64,000 nucleotides of DNA from Symbiodinium natans. Lineage: Eukaryota > Sar > Dinophyceae > Suessiales > Symbiodiniaceae. Positions within the stretch are counted from its first letter, which is position 1, and each line of letters starts with the position of its first letter. Shown one piece after another: positions 1 to 9,529 of this stretch. The notes below the pieces were generated by a model. It made no database searches and was not told where the DNA came from. It saw only the letters and a program-made list of their open reading frames with translations. The stretch spans positions 1,012,022-1,076,021 of the forward strand of contig CAJNDS010002302.1 of assembly GCA_905221605.1 (NCBI GenBank). Reading direction: 5' to 3'. A program made the translations under genes and the position numbers.

Positions 1-114
1 GCCAAGGCTGAGCCCTATCTGCTTCAAAGTCAAAGCAGGAAGCCTCGCGTCCGGCGGAAGCGGAGCGCCACCAAAAGAAAGCTGCCAGCAGAAACAGGGA
101 CTCCGTTGCTTTGA
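1..114 (+). CDS. C-terminal coding segment, protein unknown (partial)
   Basis: The reading frame is open from the first base of the window to a TGA at 112-114, giving 37 residues. The second half is strongly basic (PRVRRKRSATKRK), which could be a nuclear-targeting or nucleic-acid-binding tail. A telomeric array begins immediately after the stop. The 5-prime part of the gene lies outside the window. No family was recognised, and the frame is supported only by openness and composition. Confidence 0.4.
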   Translation, partial: AKAEPYLLQSQSRKPRVRRKRSATKRKLPAETGTPLL

Positions 115-213
115 GGGCTGGGTTTAGGGTTTAGGGTTTAGGGTTTAGGGTTTAGGGTTTAGGGTTTAGGGGGTTTAGGGTTTCGGGTTTTGGGTTTAGG
201 GTTTAGGGTTTAG
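115..213 (+). repeat. Interstitial telomeric array (TTTAGGG)n
   Basis: Roughly twelve heptamers on the + strand, with sporadic variants (TTTCGGG, GGGGTTTAGGG). It directly follows the stop codon of the upstream open frame. Confidence 0.95.
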
Positions 214-223
214 GGCTTGGCGT

Positions 224-306
224 TGGGATGCTCCCCCTTATGCTAGCAGTCCTTAACAGGGATTATCACAGGGGGTGCTAGAATCCCGATGAAGGACTGC
301 TAGAAC
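224..306 (+). mobile_element. Family A TIR element, 3-prime end lost
   Basis: It starts TTGGGATGCTCCCCCTTA and has the inner motif AGCAGTCCTTAACAGGGAT and its inverted partner (ATCCCGATGAAGGACTGCT). The outer right-hand inverted repeat seen in intact copies (20042-20141, 28646-28747, 43149-43258) is replaced by unrelated sequence. It is non-coding, like a MITE. Confidence 0.7.
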
Positions 307-616
307 AAGGAGCGAACAGAACAAGCTTAGTGTCTTTTCAGAGCTCAGGCTCTAGGGGGTGTGGGGGATTTAGGAGAACCCTAGTACATTCAACCCTAAA
401 CCCTGAGGAGGGCTCAGTGCGTCTCTAGAGCTCAGGGTTTGGGGGGTTCAGAGGGGATTAGAGGGGTCGGTTTAGGGGTGTTCGGCGGGGCTTGGGTGGG
501 TTTAGAGGGGCTTTGAAGGGTTTAGGGGATGTGGAGGGTCTACAGCGGTGAGTAGAGGCTTAAGAGGGATGAGAGGATTTCGGGCGGCCTAAACCCTAAA
601 CCCTAAACATTTCTCC
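307..616. other. Gene-free stretch of degenerate telomere-like sequence
   Basis: This G-rich DNA is full of decayed heptamers (TTTAGAGG, TTTAGGGG, GGTTTAGGGG) and two short CCCTAAA runs. I see no convincing exon in it. Confidence 0.6.
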
Positions 617-813
617 GGTTTCGGGTCGATGCGGTAGGCAGAGGCTCGTGTGCTCCTCACGACGTCTTGGAGCCCAGTGGTACCCTTTCCCTTGTTTGGT
701 TCAAGGTTCCCTTAGAAAGTAACCAACCCCAAAAAGGCTACCTTATTTCAATACGGTTACTGGGCTACCAGGTCGCTCTGGGGTTAACACGGGTTCTCGG
801 CTTGTTGGGTGAG
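617..813 (+). CDS. Two exon-like segments joined across a family C element
   Basis: Segment 1 (about 617-663) reads FRVDAVGRGSCAPHD. Segment 2 (772-813) reads VALGLTRVLGLLGE and ends GAG|GTGTAA, a usable GT donor. Between them lies a family C TIR element flanked by a GTC repeat (664-666 and 772-774). Removing the element plus one GTC keeps the frame open through both segments. The protein is unknown. The support is the precise element boundaries, the direct repeat and frame continuity, not homology. Confidence 0.45.
667..771 (+). mobile_element. Family C TIR element (introner-like)
   Basis: The left end is TTGGAGCCCAGTGGTACCC and the right end is GGTTACTGGGCTACCAG. The left end is close to the reverse complement of the right. 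A GTC direct repeat flanks it. It has the same inner signature (GTACCCTTT..., GGTTCCCTTA, AACCAACCC) as the copies that form introns at 44101-44211 and 50145-50249. Confidence 0.8.
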
Positions 814-834
814 GTGTAACTGCACGCAAGCGGC

Positions 835-1140
835 TGATAAGGTTCTCAAGGGAGGGGGTTCATGGGGGTAGGTACCTAAGGAACCTTACATACCCCCTTG
901 AACTTATGTCGAGGACGCTCGAGCTAATGGCTCCCTTCCTGAGCTGTTGCAAGGTACCCCCGTGAAATCTGACCTACTAGGTCTTCCAGTAATGCCCTTT
1001 TTCCCTTTGGTTTTGGGGGCTTAACGAAGGAAAATGGGTGCCCTCACTAATAAGGACTCACTGCAAGCTTTTGAGGGATTTTGGGGGAGCAGGGTTCAGG
1101 GCCCGTTGAGCCGACGTGATCGCTACACCCTCAGTGGTGG
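835..1140. other. Hairpin element (family M) plus undefined sequence
   Basis: 853-905 can fold as a hairpin (GGGGGTTCATGGGGGTA against TACCCCCTTGAAC). A relative lies at 19628-19800. A short open segment follows at 909-955 (EDARANGSLPELLQ, followed by GTACCC). The rest, to 1140, holds a further family-C-like stretch without clear ends. Confidence 0.4.
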
Positions 1141-1258
1141 GGTTTGGGTCCACTTCCCAGTTCTCAAAATGGGAAGTCGTCCCGCTACAGGCCTTTAAGG
1201 GGTCATGTGTGGTACCCACTTCCCGAATTCCCAGCTAAGAGCCAGAGGCCCAAAACCC

Positions 1259-1710
1259 CTAGCCCTCTGAACCTTCTGAACCTCCTAAACCCTCTCCTTC
1301 TGAACCCTCTAAACCCTCTCCTTCTAAACCCTCTAAACCCTCTCCCTCTAGACCCCCCAAATCTTCTAAACCCTCTACACCCTCCAAGTCCTCTAAACCC
1401 TCCAAACCCTGTAGACCCCCCAAACCATCTAAACCCACTAAAGCCTCTAAGCCCTCCAAACCCCCAAACCCCCAAACCCCAAACCCCAACTGTCAAACCC
1501 CAAACCCCAAACCCCCAAACCCCCAAACCCCCAAACCCCCACACCCCCAAACCCCCAAACCCCCAAACCCCCAACCCCCCAAACCCCCAAACCCCCAAAC
1601 CCCCAAACCCCCAAACCCCCAAACCCCCAAACCCCCAAACCCCCAAACCCCCAAACCCCCAAACCCCCAAACCCCCAAACCCCAAACCCCAAACCCTAAA
1701 CCCTAAACCC
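1259..1710 (-). repeat. Variant telomeric array: CCCTCTAAA then (CCCCCAAA)n
   Basis: The first half is dominated by CCCTCTAAA-type units and the second (about 1450-1690) by an octamer, CCCCCAAA. A few canonical CCCTAAA units close the array. Long open frames across it on both strands are products of the periodic repeat, not genes. Confidence 0.95.
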
Positions 1711-1716
1711 GCGCAG

Positions 1717-2503
1717 GTGCGGGCTTCTACGACCCCTTGACAGAGCAGATCATGTCCTACGACGGCAAGCAGGCACCTCACAGGAGCATTTAGGGTTTAA
1801 GGTTTAGGGCAGTGTAGGGTTTAGGGTTTAGGGATTAGGGTTTAGGGTTCAAGCTTTTTGTGGGGTTTTGGGTTTTGTGTTTTGGGGGTTTTAGGGTTTC
1901 GAGGTTTTTAGGGTTTAGGGTTTTGGGATTTTCGGGTTTTTGGGTTTAGGTTTAGGGTGTGGACCTTCAATCCCGCAGAGGCCGTCGCTGAGGTTTGCTT
2001 GAACCCTAAGCCCGAAACCCTAAACCCTAAACCCTAAACCCGAAACCCTAAACCCTAAACCCTACACCCTAAGCAAAGACAAGGAAGTACGAGCTGTCCC
2101 GAGAACTGTGGAACATCTTGAGACGCAACGGTTGGACAGGCGGACAGCTGCCCGTTGCAAGCTTTGCTGGATTTCAAGACTGGGTGGGCTGGGATGAGTG
2201 GTGCCCTTTTCCCTTTTTTTCTGGTTTAAGGTTCCGAAATTGAAGAGTGGGTGGGATGAGTGGTGCCCTTTTTCCCCCTTTTTTTCTGGGTTTGAGGTCC
2301 TTGTAAAGCAACCAACCCACAAACTTATTTTAACAATATGGTTACCGGGCTACCTAGAAAGTGCTCTTGCAACTCCTGAAGTACGGTGGAGAACCCGCAC
2401 ACGGGGGCAGGCGCGAGAATGTGCTCCGTCCAGCGACAAGGTTTCGAAACGCTTCCGTAAAAAGTCCCCCTTCTGGCAGGTCTTCGGCGCCAGCACCGAC
2501 TAA
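1717..2503 (+). CDS. Tentative four-exon gene 3-prime end, unknown protein
   Basis: Four open segments sit between repeats. 1717-1782 follows GCGCAG and reads GAGFYDPLTEQIMSYDGKQA. 1961-1992 reads TFNPAEAVAE and ends GAG|GTTTGC. 2074-2178 reads KTRKYELSRELWNILRRNGW onward. 2358-2503 follows a family C-like element and runs to a TAA, with basic residues (SKRFRKKSPFWQVF). Joining segment 3 to 4 across the element keeps the frame open. The composition is protein-like, but no family was recognised. Exon ends are approximate, and other frames of the last segment are also partly open. Confidence 0.45.
2179..2357 (+). mobile_element. Family C-like element with internal duplication
   Basis: The right end (AATATGGTTACCGGGCTACC) matches the family C consensus. 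The left half is duplicated in tandem: GTGGGCTGGGATGAGTGGTG at about 2185 recurs near 2252. It lies exactly between two open coding segments, consistent with being an intron. Confidence 0.6.
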
Positions 2504-2607
2504 GTCCACAGGTTAACTCAGATTCTGCAACCACGACATGTGGAACTGTAGTCGAAGGGTGCATCCTACCTTTAAGATAGCTGTGTTTGTTTCCCGCTAT
2601 AGGCACT

Positions 2608-2702
2608 CAGACCCCTGGGAGGATCCAAAAAGTAGAGCCCCCCAAGTAGTGTCCTTAGGAACCCTTCAAGGGATCTACTTTTGGGATCCTCCCAGGTGTC
2701 TG
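2608..2702. mobile_element. 95-bp palindromic TIR element
   Basis: The left arm CAGACCCCTGGGAGGATCC pairs with the right arm GGATCCTCCCAGGTGTCTG. The inner arms (AAAAAGTAGA / TCTACTTTT) extend the hairpin. It lies inside an open frame running to about 2846, so it may be spliced or it may be intergenic. It is a singleton family in this window. Confidence 0.75.
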
Positions 2703-3050
2703 GGCAAGTCTGGTCTTCAGCTGGACGGTGTGAAAGGATCTCTTTTGCCTTGCGTTGACTCGCGGCGTCGTGCTGTCTGGGGCTCCAGACTTTTCAGAAC
2801 TGTTTCGGCACTCTGGCACGCGGCTTTGCTTTATCACTGTCCATAGTGGGCCGCTCCAGAAGAGAACATGAACAATCTGAACCCGCAATCGCAAGTGCCA
2901 TGTACAATCTTGGAGCGTTTCCTAATCTATCCTATCCACATACGGGGGTTTCCGAAAATAGCGGTACCTAATTGGGTCCTCATTATACAGAAATACTACT
3001 ATTTGGGGAGCTATGAAGAATTGTGGACATGGTTGAAGGCCCTGGCCCTA

Positions 3051-3193
3051 CTTGGAGGTTCAGGGTACATATTACCCAATTACAAGTGTGTTTTAACCCA
3101 CTTGGGGGCCCCTCAAGTGCCCCAATAGATTGGGTTTTAATTGGGCTGTAAGTATAGTTAGAATTGGGTTACTAAGTACCATGAACCTCCAAG
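3051..3193 (+). mobile_element. Family B TIR element, intact
   Basis: Terminal repeats are CTTGGAGGTTCAGGGTAC and GTACCATGAACCTCCAAG. The inner parts (ACCCAATTA, TTATAACCCACTT-like, AAGTGCCC) are shared with copies at 16319, 21077, 45876, 55737 and 62815. A short open segment (ELWTWLKALAL) ends at its left border. Confidence 0.85.
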
Positions 3194-3194
3194 T

Positions 3195-3602
3195 AAGAAC
3201 CCTAAACCCTAACCCCCCCCTAGTCCCTTCCCCCTAATACTAAATCCGTCCCCCCCCCCCCCCCCCCCTCCCTAATTCTGAAATTCGCCTGGGCCCGAAG
3301 AATATTTAAAATTAGGGGGGGTCTAAATCCTAAAACCTGAATTCCGAAACCTAATGATTAAACCCTCTAAGCCCGGAGCCCTGGATCCTAATCCTGTGCC
3401 TTCAGTCCTAAACCCTGAAACCCTAATGGCTCAACTCAAGGGCGAAGGCCTTGAACCCCTCCCCCCCCTAATTTTCAAACAGGTTTAGTATTGGGCTGGG
3501 TGCCGGCAGGGTCCGGGAAAAATTATGTTTAAAATTAGGGGGCATTTTAGTATTAGGGGAAGCGGTTACTAAGAGACCCTTAACCTCCAAGTACACCCTT
3601 TA
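3195..3602. other. Gene-free stretch: C run and decayed element pieces
   Basis: It contains a run of about 22 C near 3247 and pieces in inverted orientation (CCCCCTAATACTAAA near 3230 against TTTAGTATTAGGGG near 3550). It ends in a partial family B right end (ACCTCCAAGTAC). It probably consists of nested, decayed elements. No coding segment is supported. Confidence 0.5.
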
Positions 3603-3680
3603 GCCCCAACCCTAAACCCTAAACCCTAAACCCTAAACCCTAAACCCTAAACCCTAAACCCTAAACCCTAAACCCTAAAC
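3603..3680 (-). repeat. Telomeric array (CCCTAAA)n
   Basis: About ten near-perfect units. Confidence 0.95.
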
Positions 3681-3688
3681 CTGTCCAG

Positions 3689-3796
3689 GTCTTGGGCTAT
3701 GTTGGCGAGGCACCAGTCGAAGGGAGGGATCGTTTTGTTTCAAATAACTTATGGGGTTTCGGATTTACCATCATGTATATGAGCTTAGTAACTTAG
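3689..3796 (+). CDS. Exon-like open segment with tandem-duplicated tail
   Basis: It follows a CCAG acceptor-like site right after the telomeric array. It reads VLGYVGEAPVEGRDRF onward and stops at a TAG at 3794-3796. Part of it (GGATTTACC...ATGTATATGAGCTTAGTA) is repeated in tandem at about 3805-3850 with small changes, so the end of this frame is a local duplication. Function unknown. Confidence 0.35.
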   Translation, partial: VLGYVGEAPVEGRDRFVSNNLWGFGFTIMYMSLVT

Positions 3797-4082
3797 TCAG
3801 TTTTTTCGGATTTACCTTCATGTATATGAGCTTAGTAGCTTCGTCAGTTTGGAGTCGGGTTTCGTTTTTGGAGTTGGTTTGACGTGTTGATCTAGAATTA
3901 GGTGCTTCGCCACTACAAATAGAACACCAACATATGGGGGTTTACGAAAATAAGGGGCCCCCTAGTGTAGACCCCCAAATGATAGGATGACCTTAGAATA
4001 GCTGGGTAGTGCGTTCGGATGATTTAGTTTTTTCTTCTTTCCCTTTGAGGGGACCTATTCATAAACAATTTTCCAAAGGGCT

Positions 4083-4287
4083 TTAAAGCACCATTCCGAT
4101 AAGGACCCCCAATAAGGTACCCCGCCCCCCCCCCCCCCCCCCCCCCTAAACCCTAAACCTAAACCTAAAACCCTAAACCCTAAACCCTAAACCCTAAACC
4201 CTAAACCCTAAACCCTAAACCCTAAACCCTAAACCCTAACCCCCCCCCCCCCCCCCCATTTTCGGAAACCGGAAACCCCCATACCTT
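4083..4287. mobile_element. Family E element split by C runs and a telomeric array
   Basis: The left piece (GACCCCCAATAAGGTACC) and the right piece (ATTTTCGGAAACC...CCCCCATA) are the two inner parts of family E. An intact copy reads TATGGGGGTTTCCGAAA...GGTACCTTATTGGGG at 60250. Between them lie a C run, about a dozen CCCTAAA units (4141-4238) and another C run. The array sits inside the element, bounded by homopolymer C. Confidence 0.7.
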
Positions 4288-4395
4288 TGCTCGGCATTGC
4301 TGCTTGAAGGGGCACCTGGGCTCCCCGACTGCCTTAAGGAGAAGGTTTTGGGGTTTAGGGTTTGGGGTTTAGGGTTTAGGGTTTGGGGTGTAGGG

Positions 4396-4687
4396 CAGCC
4401 ATAGAAATCCTAAGTCTCTGCCTCAAACGCCCCGGCCTAAACGTGAAAAGCTGTCGTCTACACCTACGGCCCCTAGCCGCTCCAGATACCCCCAAAGCCT
4501 CTGTACAAATCCCCATTTTTTCAGAACCGGTAGGGTTTAGGGTTTAGTGTTTAGGGTTTTGGGTTCAGGGTTTAGGGTTACTGTTGTGCCCGCGAGGTGG
4601 AGGAGAAGTGGATCAAGGACGCTTGGATGACTGCACCAAGCATGCAGTGTCATGAGTCATGCGCACGTGCTTTCCCTACTGTTCTGT
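4396..4687 (+). CDS. Two exon-like open segments, unknown protein
   Basis: 4396-4520 is open for about 41 codons (AAIEILSLCLKRPGLNVKSC onward). 4583-4687, after a telomeric run, reads EVEEKWIKDAWMTAPSMQCH and ends at a TAG that overlaps TAG|GGTGCC. The two are separated by heptamers that would be intronic. They are protein-like in composition but not recognised. Confidence 0.4.
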
Positions 4688-5083
4688 AGGGTGCCGACTG
4701 CTCCCCCGCATTTGTTTTCTAGCTTCAAGTCCTTCAAGTCAAGTCCCAACCATAAGACCCAAAACCCCAAAACCCTGGTTTAATTAGGGTTTAGGGCCGT
4801 TTAGGGTTAAGGGTTCAGGGTAGAATCCTCATCGAGGTATATGAAACCAAGTGTGTCGTTAAACCCTAGACTAGACCCCAAACGTTTTATAGTCCATGGG
4901 CTCCCAAAGGCTTGTATTCCCGGCAGCCAAGCCCCAAACCCTGAGGCTCTGAGGACCATTGTTTTAAGGGTTTTGGCCCAAAGGCCTTCGTTGATAAGGT
5001 TTGTGGGCTACTTTGAGCCTATATAAGGGTAAACAATCCCCAAAACCCCAGGAGACCCTAAACCGAGTTCCACGCAGCCTCAG

Positions 5084-5154
5084 GACCATTGCCGAAAAGG
5101 GTTCGAGGACGTCAAGTTTCCTGGCATGGAGGGCAGCCTGGCTGATGCTGTCCA
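5084..5154 (+). CDS. Exon-like open segment
   Basis: One frame reads KGFEDVKFPGMEGSLADAVH with good amphipathic composition. A second frame across the same bases is also open (71 codons, from about 5001), so the frame is uncertain. Poly-T and poly-G runs follow. Confidence 0.3.
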
Positions 5155-5337
5155 TATTTTTTTTTTTGGGGGGGGAAGGGGGGGGGGGGAGGGAGGTGCA
5201 GGGATTTAAGGTTTAGGGTGAGGGGTTTAGTGTTTATCGGCTGGAAAACCAGGGTGATTTTGAGTTTTTGGGAACGCAGAAATCTTCCAGTGCAGTCAGG
5301 ATGCGCTTTTTTTAGGGTTTGTTGTTTGGGGTTCAGG

Positions 5338-5530
5338 CTTGGGATGTTCCCCCTTATATTAACAGTCCTTAACAGGGAATTTAAATGCGGGGGTACAGGG
5401 CGTCCTGCCAGAGTAACCCCGGGAAGCCAGAGTCCCCCTCGAGAGGGACTTATGCGGCTTTCCCGAAGGTTTGGGGTATCTGTTGGGATGTTCCCCCCTT
5501 ACGCTAGCAGTCCTTAATATGGAGTAGAAT
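5338..5530 (+). mobile_element. Two truncated family A elements
   Basis: Both copies begin TTGGGATGTTCCCCC (at 5338 and 5482) and continue into the AACAGTCCTTAA / AGCAGTCCTTAA motif. Each then breaks into other sequence before any right-hand inverted repeat. The intervening 5390-5481 is open (ARVTPGSQSPPREGLMRL). Confidence 0.65.
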
Positions 5531-5610
5531 AAGGGCCACTCTAATACCCTAGTTTTGCTCTGGGCCCCTTAAAGTCTCAACACGAAACCCTACACCCTCC
5601 CCTGAAGCAA

Positions 5611-5939
5611 CTTGACTCCGAGTGGCCCTAACGCATCTTCACGTCAGGCGAGTCGCCGGACGCGGGCCCAAGCGAAGGCCTTTGCCCCTGTGTTGTCAGA
5701 GGGTTTAGCCCTCCATGGGTTCGTTTAGTTTTAATTTTAGGGTTTTGGGTTCGTGCCTTGAAGGGTTGCCGTGCTGCGTTCGTTCCGCAACACAGCTCGG
5801 CAGATAGTGCCCAGCTTCCTTGCCAGTTGCTTTGGCACATTGGGGGGAGGGGGGGGTTGTCCTAGCTAATGGGCTTCTTGGTACCCCGAAACACACAGAA
5901 TATGCTAGCAGGGAGACCCCAGAAGCATCGACATTTTGA
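5611..5939 (+). CDS. Three consecutive exon-like segments
   Basis: 5611-5700 reads LTPSGPNASSRQASRRTRAQ onward and abuts GGTTTAG. 5753-5843 reads RALKGCRAAFVPQHSSADSA onward. 5864-5939 reads LANGLLGTPKHTEYASRETP and ends in TGA. Heptamers lie between the first two. Antisense frames are also open here, so the strand is not certain. No family recognised. Confidence 0.3.
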
Positions 5940-6239
5940 GAAACCCCAAACATCATCACCTACTGTACCCAAATTTGCTTGGGTCACCGGAAACTCAGCC
6001 GAGAATCTTCAGATTTAGGCCAAGCCCTAAACTCCAGACCCTAAGCCCCCCCGCTGCCTTCGCTAGGCCCGGGCCGTTGTTTTTTGCCTGTCCTTTTGCT
6101 GGCTACTGCTGAGTTTACCTGCATCAAATTCCTACCCGGAAGAAACCACACTAAGCCCAAAGTCCCCAAAACCCATAAAGTTTGCCTCAACCATGTTTCC
6201 TACGGGTTACCGCAGACCTGCAGCTCTGTCTCCTCAACA

Positions 6240-6760
6240 TTCCGCAACCCTAAACCCTAACCCCTAAAACCCTAAACCCTAAACCCTAAACCCGCATCCC
6301 TAATCCCTAAACCCCAAACCCTAAACCATAAACCCTAAACCCGAAACTTTCAAGCCCGAGTCACATCGCAGGCTAGGGCGTGGCGTCGTGGCGTCGGGAC
6401 GGCGCGGATGCGGCTCCTCTCCAAAGGTCTTGATGTTTAGGGCTTAAGGTTTTTTTGAGAGGTGTTTAGGGTTCGGGGTTTCGGGTTTGGGGTTTAGGGT
6501 TTAGGGCTTGGGGTTTAGGGTTTATAGGGCTGGGGGGGTTTTGGGGGGCTTCAGCTCATGGCACCATCGATATTTTCCGAAATCTGGCAGGGCACTTCAG
6601 AAAGTTAGTGGGGGCTTAAGCTCCTGATTCTTTTTAGGGTTAGGGTTAGGGTTTAGGGGTTAGGGTTTAGGGTTTAGAGTTTAGGGTCTAGGGTCTAGGG
6701 TCTAGGGTCTATGGTCAGGGTCTAGGGCCTCAGGGCCTAGGGCCTATAGGGTCTAGGGCA
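6240..6760. repeat. Mixed telomeric arrays of both orientations
   Basis: CCCTAAA units (6240-6345) switch to TTTAGGG-type units (6430-6540) and then decay to TCTAGGG units at 6680-6750. Short open segments (6358-6426, VTSQARAWRRGVGTARMRLL; 6549-6610) lie between them. Confidence 0.8.
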
Positions 6761-7385
6761 GCGTAACTTTGGATCCATTCTTCAGCACAACCAGTGGTCC
6801 TAAACCCCAAATCCCGAAAGCCCTGAACCCTGCATCGATGGAGACCCAAGCCAAGCCGCAAACTTATTTATATAGCCAATACTTAAACTCTTTAGACTCT
6901 TGGGGTTTCCTTACTTAAGCAAAAGCAACAAAACAGTTTAGTGGTTTCAGGGTTGCAGGGTTCAAGGCTGAAGGGCTGTAAGGGCTGTAAGGGCTGCCTT
7001 TTTTTGGTTTTAAGGGTTTAGGGGTTGGAGTTTGCGATGTTGTATTGTTATATATATATATATATATTTATTTATTCGTTTATTGTTTTTGTATTTATAT
7101 TTATGCATCTATATGTTGTTGGTTTATTTGCTGCTTTGAGTTTGTTCAACTTCAGGTCCAGGAGCGGCCTAAATCATAAGTTCTCCAAACAAAGGCCACT
7201 GTGTACCCTAACAAAAGAGGGGCCGCCGTTTAAGGACCCTTTTGGACCACATTTTTTCGAGGAGCAACCTAGTTTTGCCTGAATGAAAGACCCTAAGCCC
7301 TAAACCCTGAACCCTGGGTTTAGGGTTTAGGGTTTAGGGTGTAGGGCTTACGGTTTTGGGTTTCGGCTTAGGGCATCCTAATGAT

Positions 7386-7816
7386 AGCTGAAGGAAGGCA
7401 GTATGCCACGGCAGGTATGATGGTTCAAGCTGCCTTAACTTTTGGGTATGGCATGGTCCATTCCCTCCTCTGAACGCTGAACCCTGAACCCTGAACCCTA
7501 AACCCTAAACCCTAAACCCCGAGGCCAATGCACCATGCGGCTGCATCGGACGAGCTTGTCAGGCGGGGAGTCTGGCATGCCAATGGTCCCAGCACCCTGA
7601 AGCCTTTCACAGGATTTAGGCTCTTCTGAAGACTGTATATATATATATATATTATTACATATACATATATATATATATGTATTAATATAGGGTAGCTGGG
7701 GGGCTCGCGAGCTCTTCTACTTGGATGTCTCAGCTTCCCTTGCTTGTTCGACCCTGAGCTTCTCAGAGCTGGCGAAGGTTTCGGGGCCAAGGTTTACGAA
7801 TTACGGTCCCCTAAAG
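7386..7816 (+). CDS. Three exon-like segments, last one with good splice sites
   Basis: 7386-7474 reads IAEGRQYATAGMMVQAALTF onward to TGA. 7522-7617 reads RPMHHAAASDELVRRGVWHA onward to TGA. 7691-7816 is the best: it follows ATAG, is exactly 42 codons (GSWGARELFYLDVSASLACS ... VSGPRFTNYGPLK) and ends AAG|GTCTCC. The segments are separated by telomeric units and an AT microsatellite (7637-7690). Function unknown. Confidence 0.45.
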
Positions 7817-8514
7817 GTCTCCAGAACCATATGCACCACTCAGCGTCTGCCTTCCCTAGGGTTTAGGGTTTAGGGTTTAGGGTTTAGGGTTTAGGGCCAC
7901 TTTCCCTCCCCCCCCCGCAAAACGCTTGTACCACCTGAGAACCCTCCCTGCCTGGTTGAGGGCCGGTTGAGGGTTCTATAACTTTGGCTATTCGCTTACG
8001 CACTACCCACAAAATAAGCAGACTCTTCCTTATACTAGGGCAAAATTGTTTTTAACAAATAATAAACTAAAATTTTTGGGGCTTAGGTTCGGGATCCCAT
8101 GCATGCCTCAAGAAGCGGAGCCGCACCATCCCAAATCCTGGACCTACCCTGTTTACACTCTACCTGGAGTAGCTTATGTATCCCTAAAGAAGGGAAGTGT
8201 GTACCTTACATTGTTGGTATACTTACCCTTGTTTAGGGTGCCAGGTTAATTACTCTAAGCAAGTGAAAAGCTCAATTTTGGGACGAAAGTGGTGCAATCT
8301 AGCTTCGTAGGGGTATTAATAGGACAGGGCACCCGAAAACACCTAAGCCAGCGTTGTCAGGGAGTATTTCGTTGCGCGATATAAACCCCCCCAAGCTTAC
8401 AAAAACCCCAACTGAGGGCATGTGATCCCCATTTTCGGGTTCTCTGTGGCGAACTTCGGTCAAAAGGGTTTAAGCCCTAAACCAAACACCCATGGGGGTT
8501 AGGATGTAGGTTTT

Positions 8515-8981
8515 AGAGTTTGATGATCCTCGTGCCATAGAAGGTCGACGATTCCTCCGGTTCACGCGCCCCTTCAGGGGGCCCCGGCCGCGTTGTCTCA
8601 CTAGAATTATGACGTGGGGGTTGGTTTTTGGCAAGATGTTTGGGTTCAGGGTTAGGGCTTAGAGTTTAGGTTTTTTGGCAACTATGGCCGTACGGTTTGG
8701 GAGACTATCGAGGATACACGAAAGGACAGCTTGTCTCCCTGCCCAGGCTCTGTTCAGTAGTTTCCAATCCGCGCGGCCACAGTTTCCGAGCCATACAGGG
8801 AGGGGCCTCACTGGACTCAGTAAACCCTAAACCCTAAACCTTAAACCCTTGACCCTAAACCCTAAGCCAGCTAAGAGATGTTTAACCGAGGTTTCGCAAG
8901 CACAAGCCAACTTCGGACCCCTTTACAGCCCCTTTCAAAGCGACTTACCACCAGAGGCCCCCCCCTGCACTTCCGACATTC
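8515..8981 (+). CDS. Three exon-like segments, one with a GTGAGT donor
   Basis: 8515-8600 reads DDPRAIEGRRFLRFTRPFRG onward. 8681-8826 is open for 48 codons (TMAVRFGRLSRIHERTACLP onward). 8875-8981 reads EMFNRGFASTSQLRTPLQPL onward and ends directly at GTGAGT, a consensus donor. Protein family unknown. Confidence 0.42.
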
Positions 8982-9001
8982 GTGAGTAGGCTGCATGCTT
9001 T

Positions 9002-9149
9002 CCCTAAACCGTAAACCCTAAACCCTAAACCCCACCCTAAACCCTAAACCCTAAACCCTAAACCCTAAACCCTAAACCCTAAACCCTAAACCCTAAACCC
9101 TAAACCCTAAACCCTAAACCCTAAACCCTAAACCCTAAACCCTAAACCC
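9002..9149 (-). repeat. Long telomeric array (CCCTAAA)n
   Basis: About twenty units, nearly perfect from 9040 on. Confidence 0.97.
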
Positions 9150-9276
9150 ATCCGTATAGCATTCGTGTTCCCCGAATTCAGGGAGACTTCGGCAAAGCCG
9201 AGACGCAAAAAGGCGCGCATTCTGCGCAGCAGATTCGAGCTGCCGGCGCTCAGGGTATTAGTGTCTATAACTACAG
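9150..9276 (+). CDS. Exon-like open segment
   Basis: It reads HPYSIRVPRIQGDFGKAETQ onward for about 38 codons, between a telomeric array and a microsatellite. It is rich in Q, A and G with a balanced composition. No family recognised. Confidence 0.4.
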
Positions 9277-9296
9277 GGTTTACAACTTGTTTGGCC

Positions 9297-9301
9297 TTAT
9301 G

Positions 9302-9336
<35 letters not shown>

Positions 9337-9455
9337 AATTATGTATATATATATATGTATATATATAGAGAGAGAAGAAAATGCGAAAATGACATATACT
9401 TGTCACATATATGCATATATATATATGTATGTATGTATGTATATATATATATGGT
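9297..9455. repeat. TATC, TA and TATG microsatellites
   Basis: It consists of (TATC)n at 9300-9336, then TA-rich and GTAT runs. Open frames over it are periodic artefacts. Confidence 0.95.
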
Positions 9456-9529
9456 CACCCCACCCCCCTCGACAGACCCCGGAAGTATATTTCCGGTCTG
9501 TTCAGGAAGGGGGCGGGGGGAAAAGCACC

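Noticed and set aside
1-213. Window start as a true chromosome end
   Set aside because: The array is short, is preceded by coding-like sequence and is one of many in both orientations.
1144-1781. Long proline- or glycine-rich open frames (198, 192 codons) on both strands
   Set aside because: They read directly through CCCTCTAAA and CCCCCAAA repeats, whose period keeps frames open. The peptides are pure repeat.
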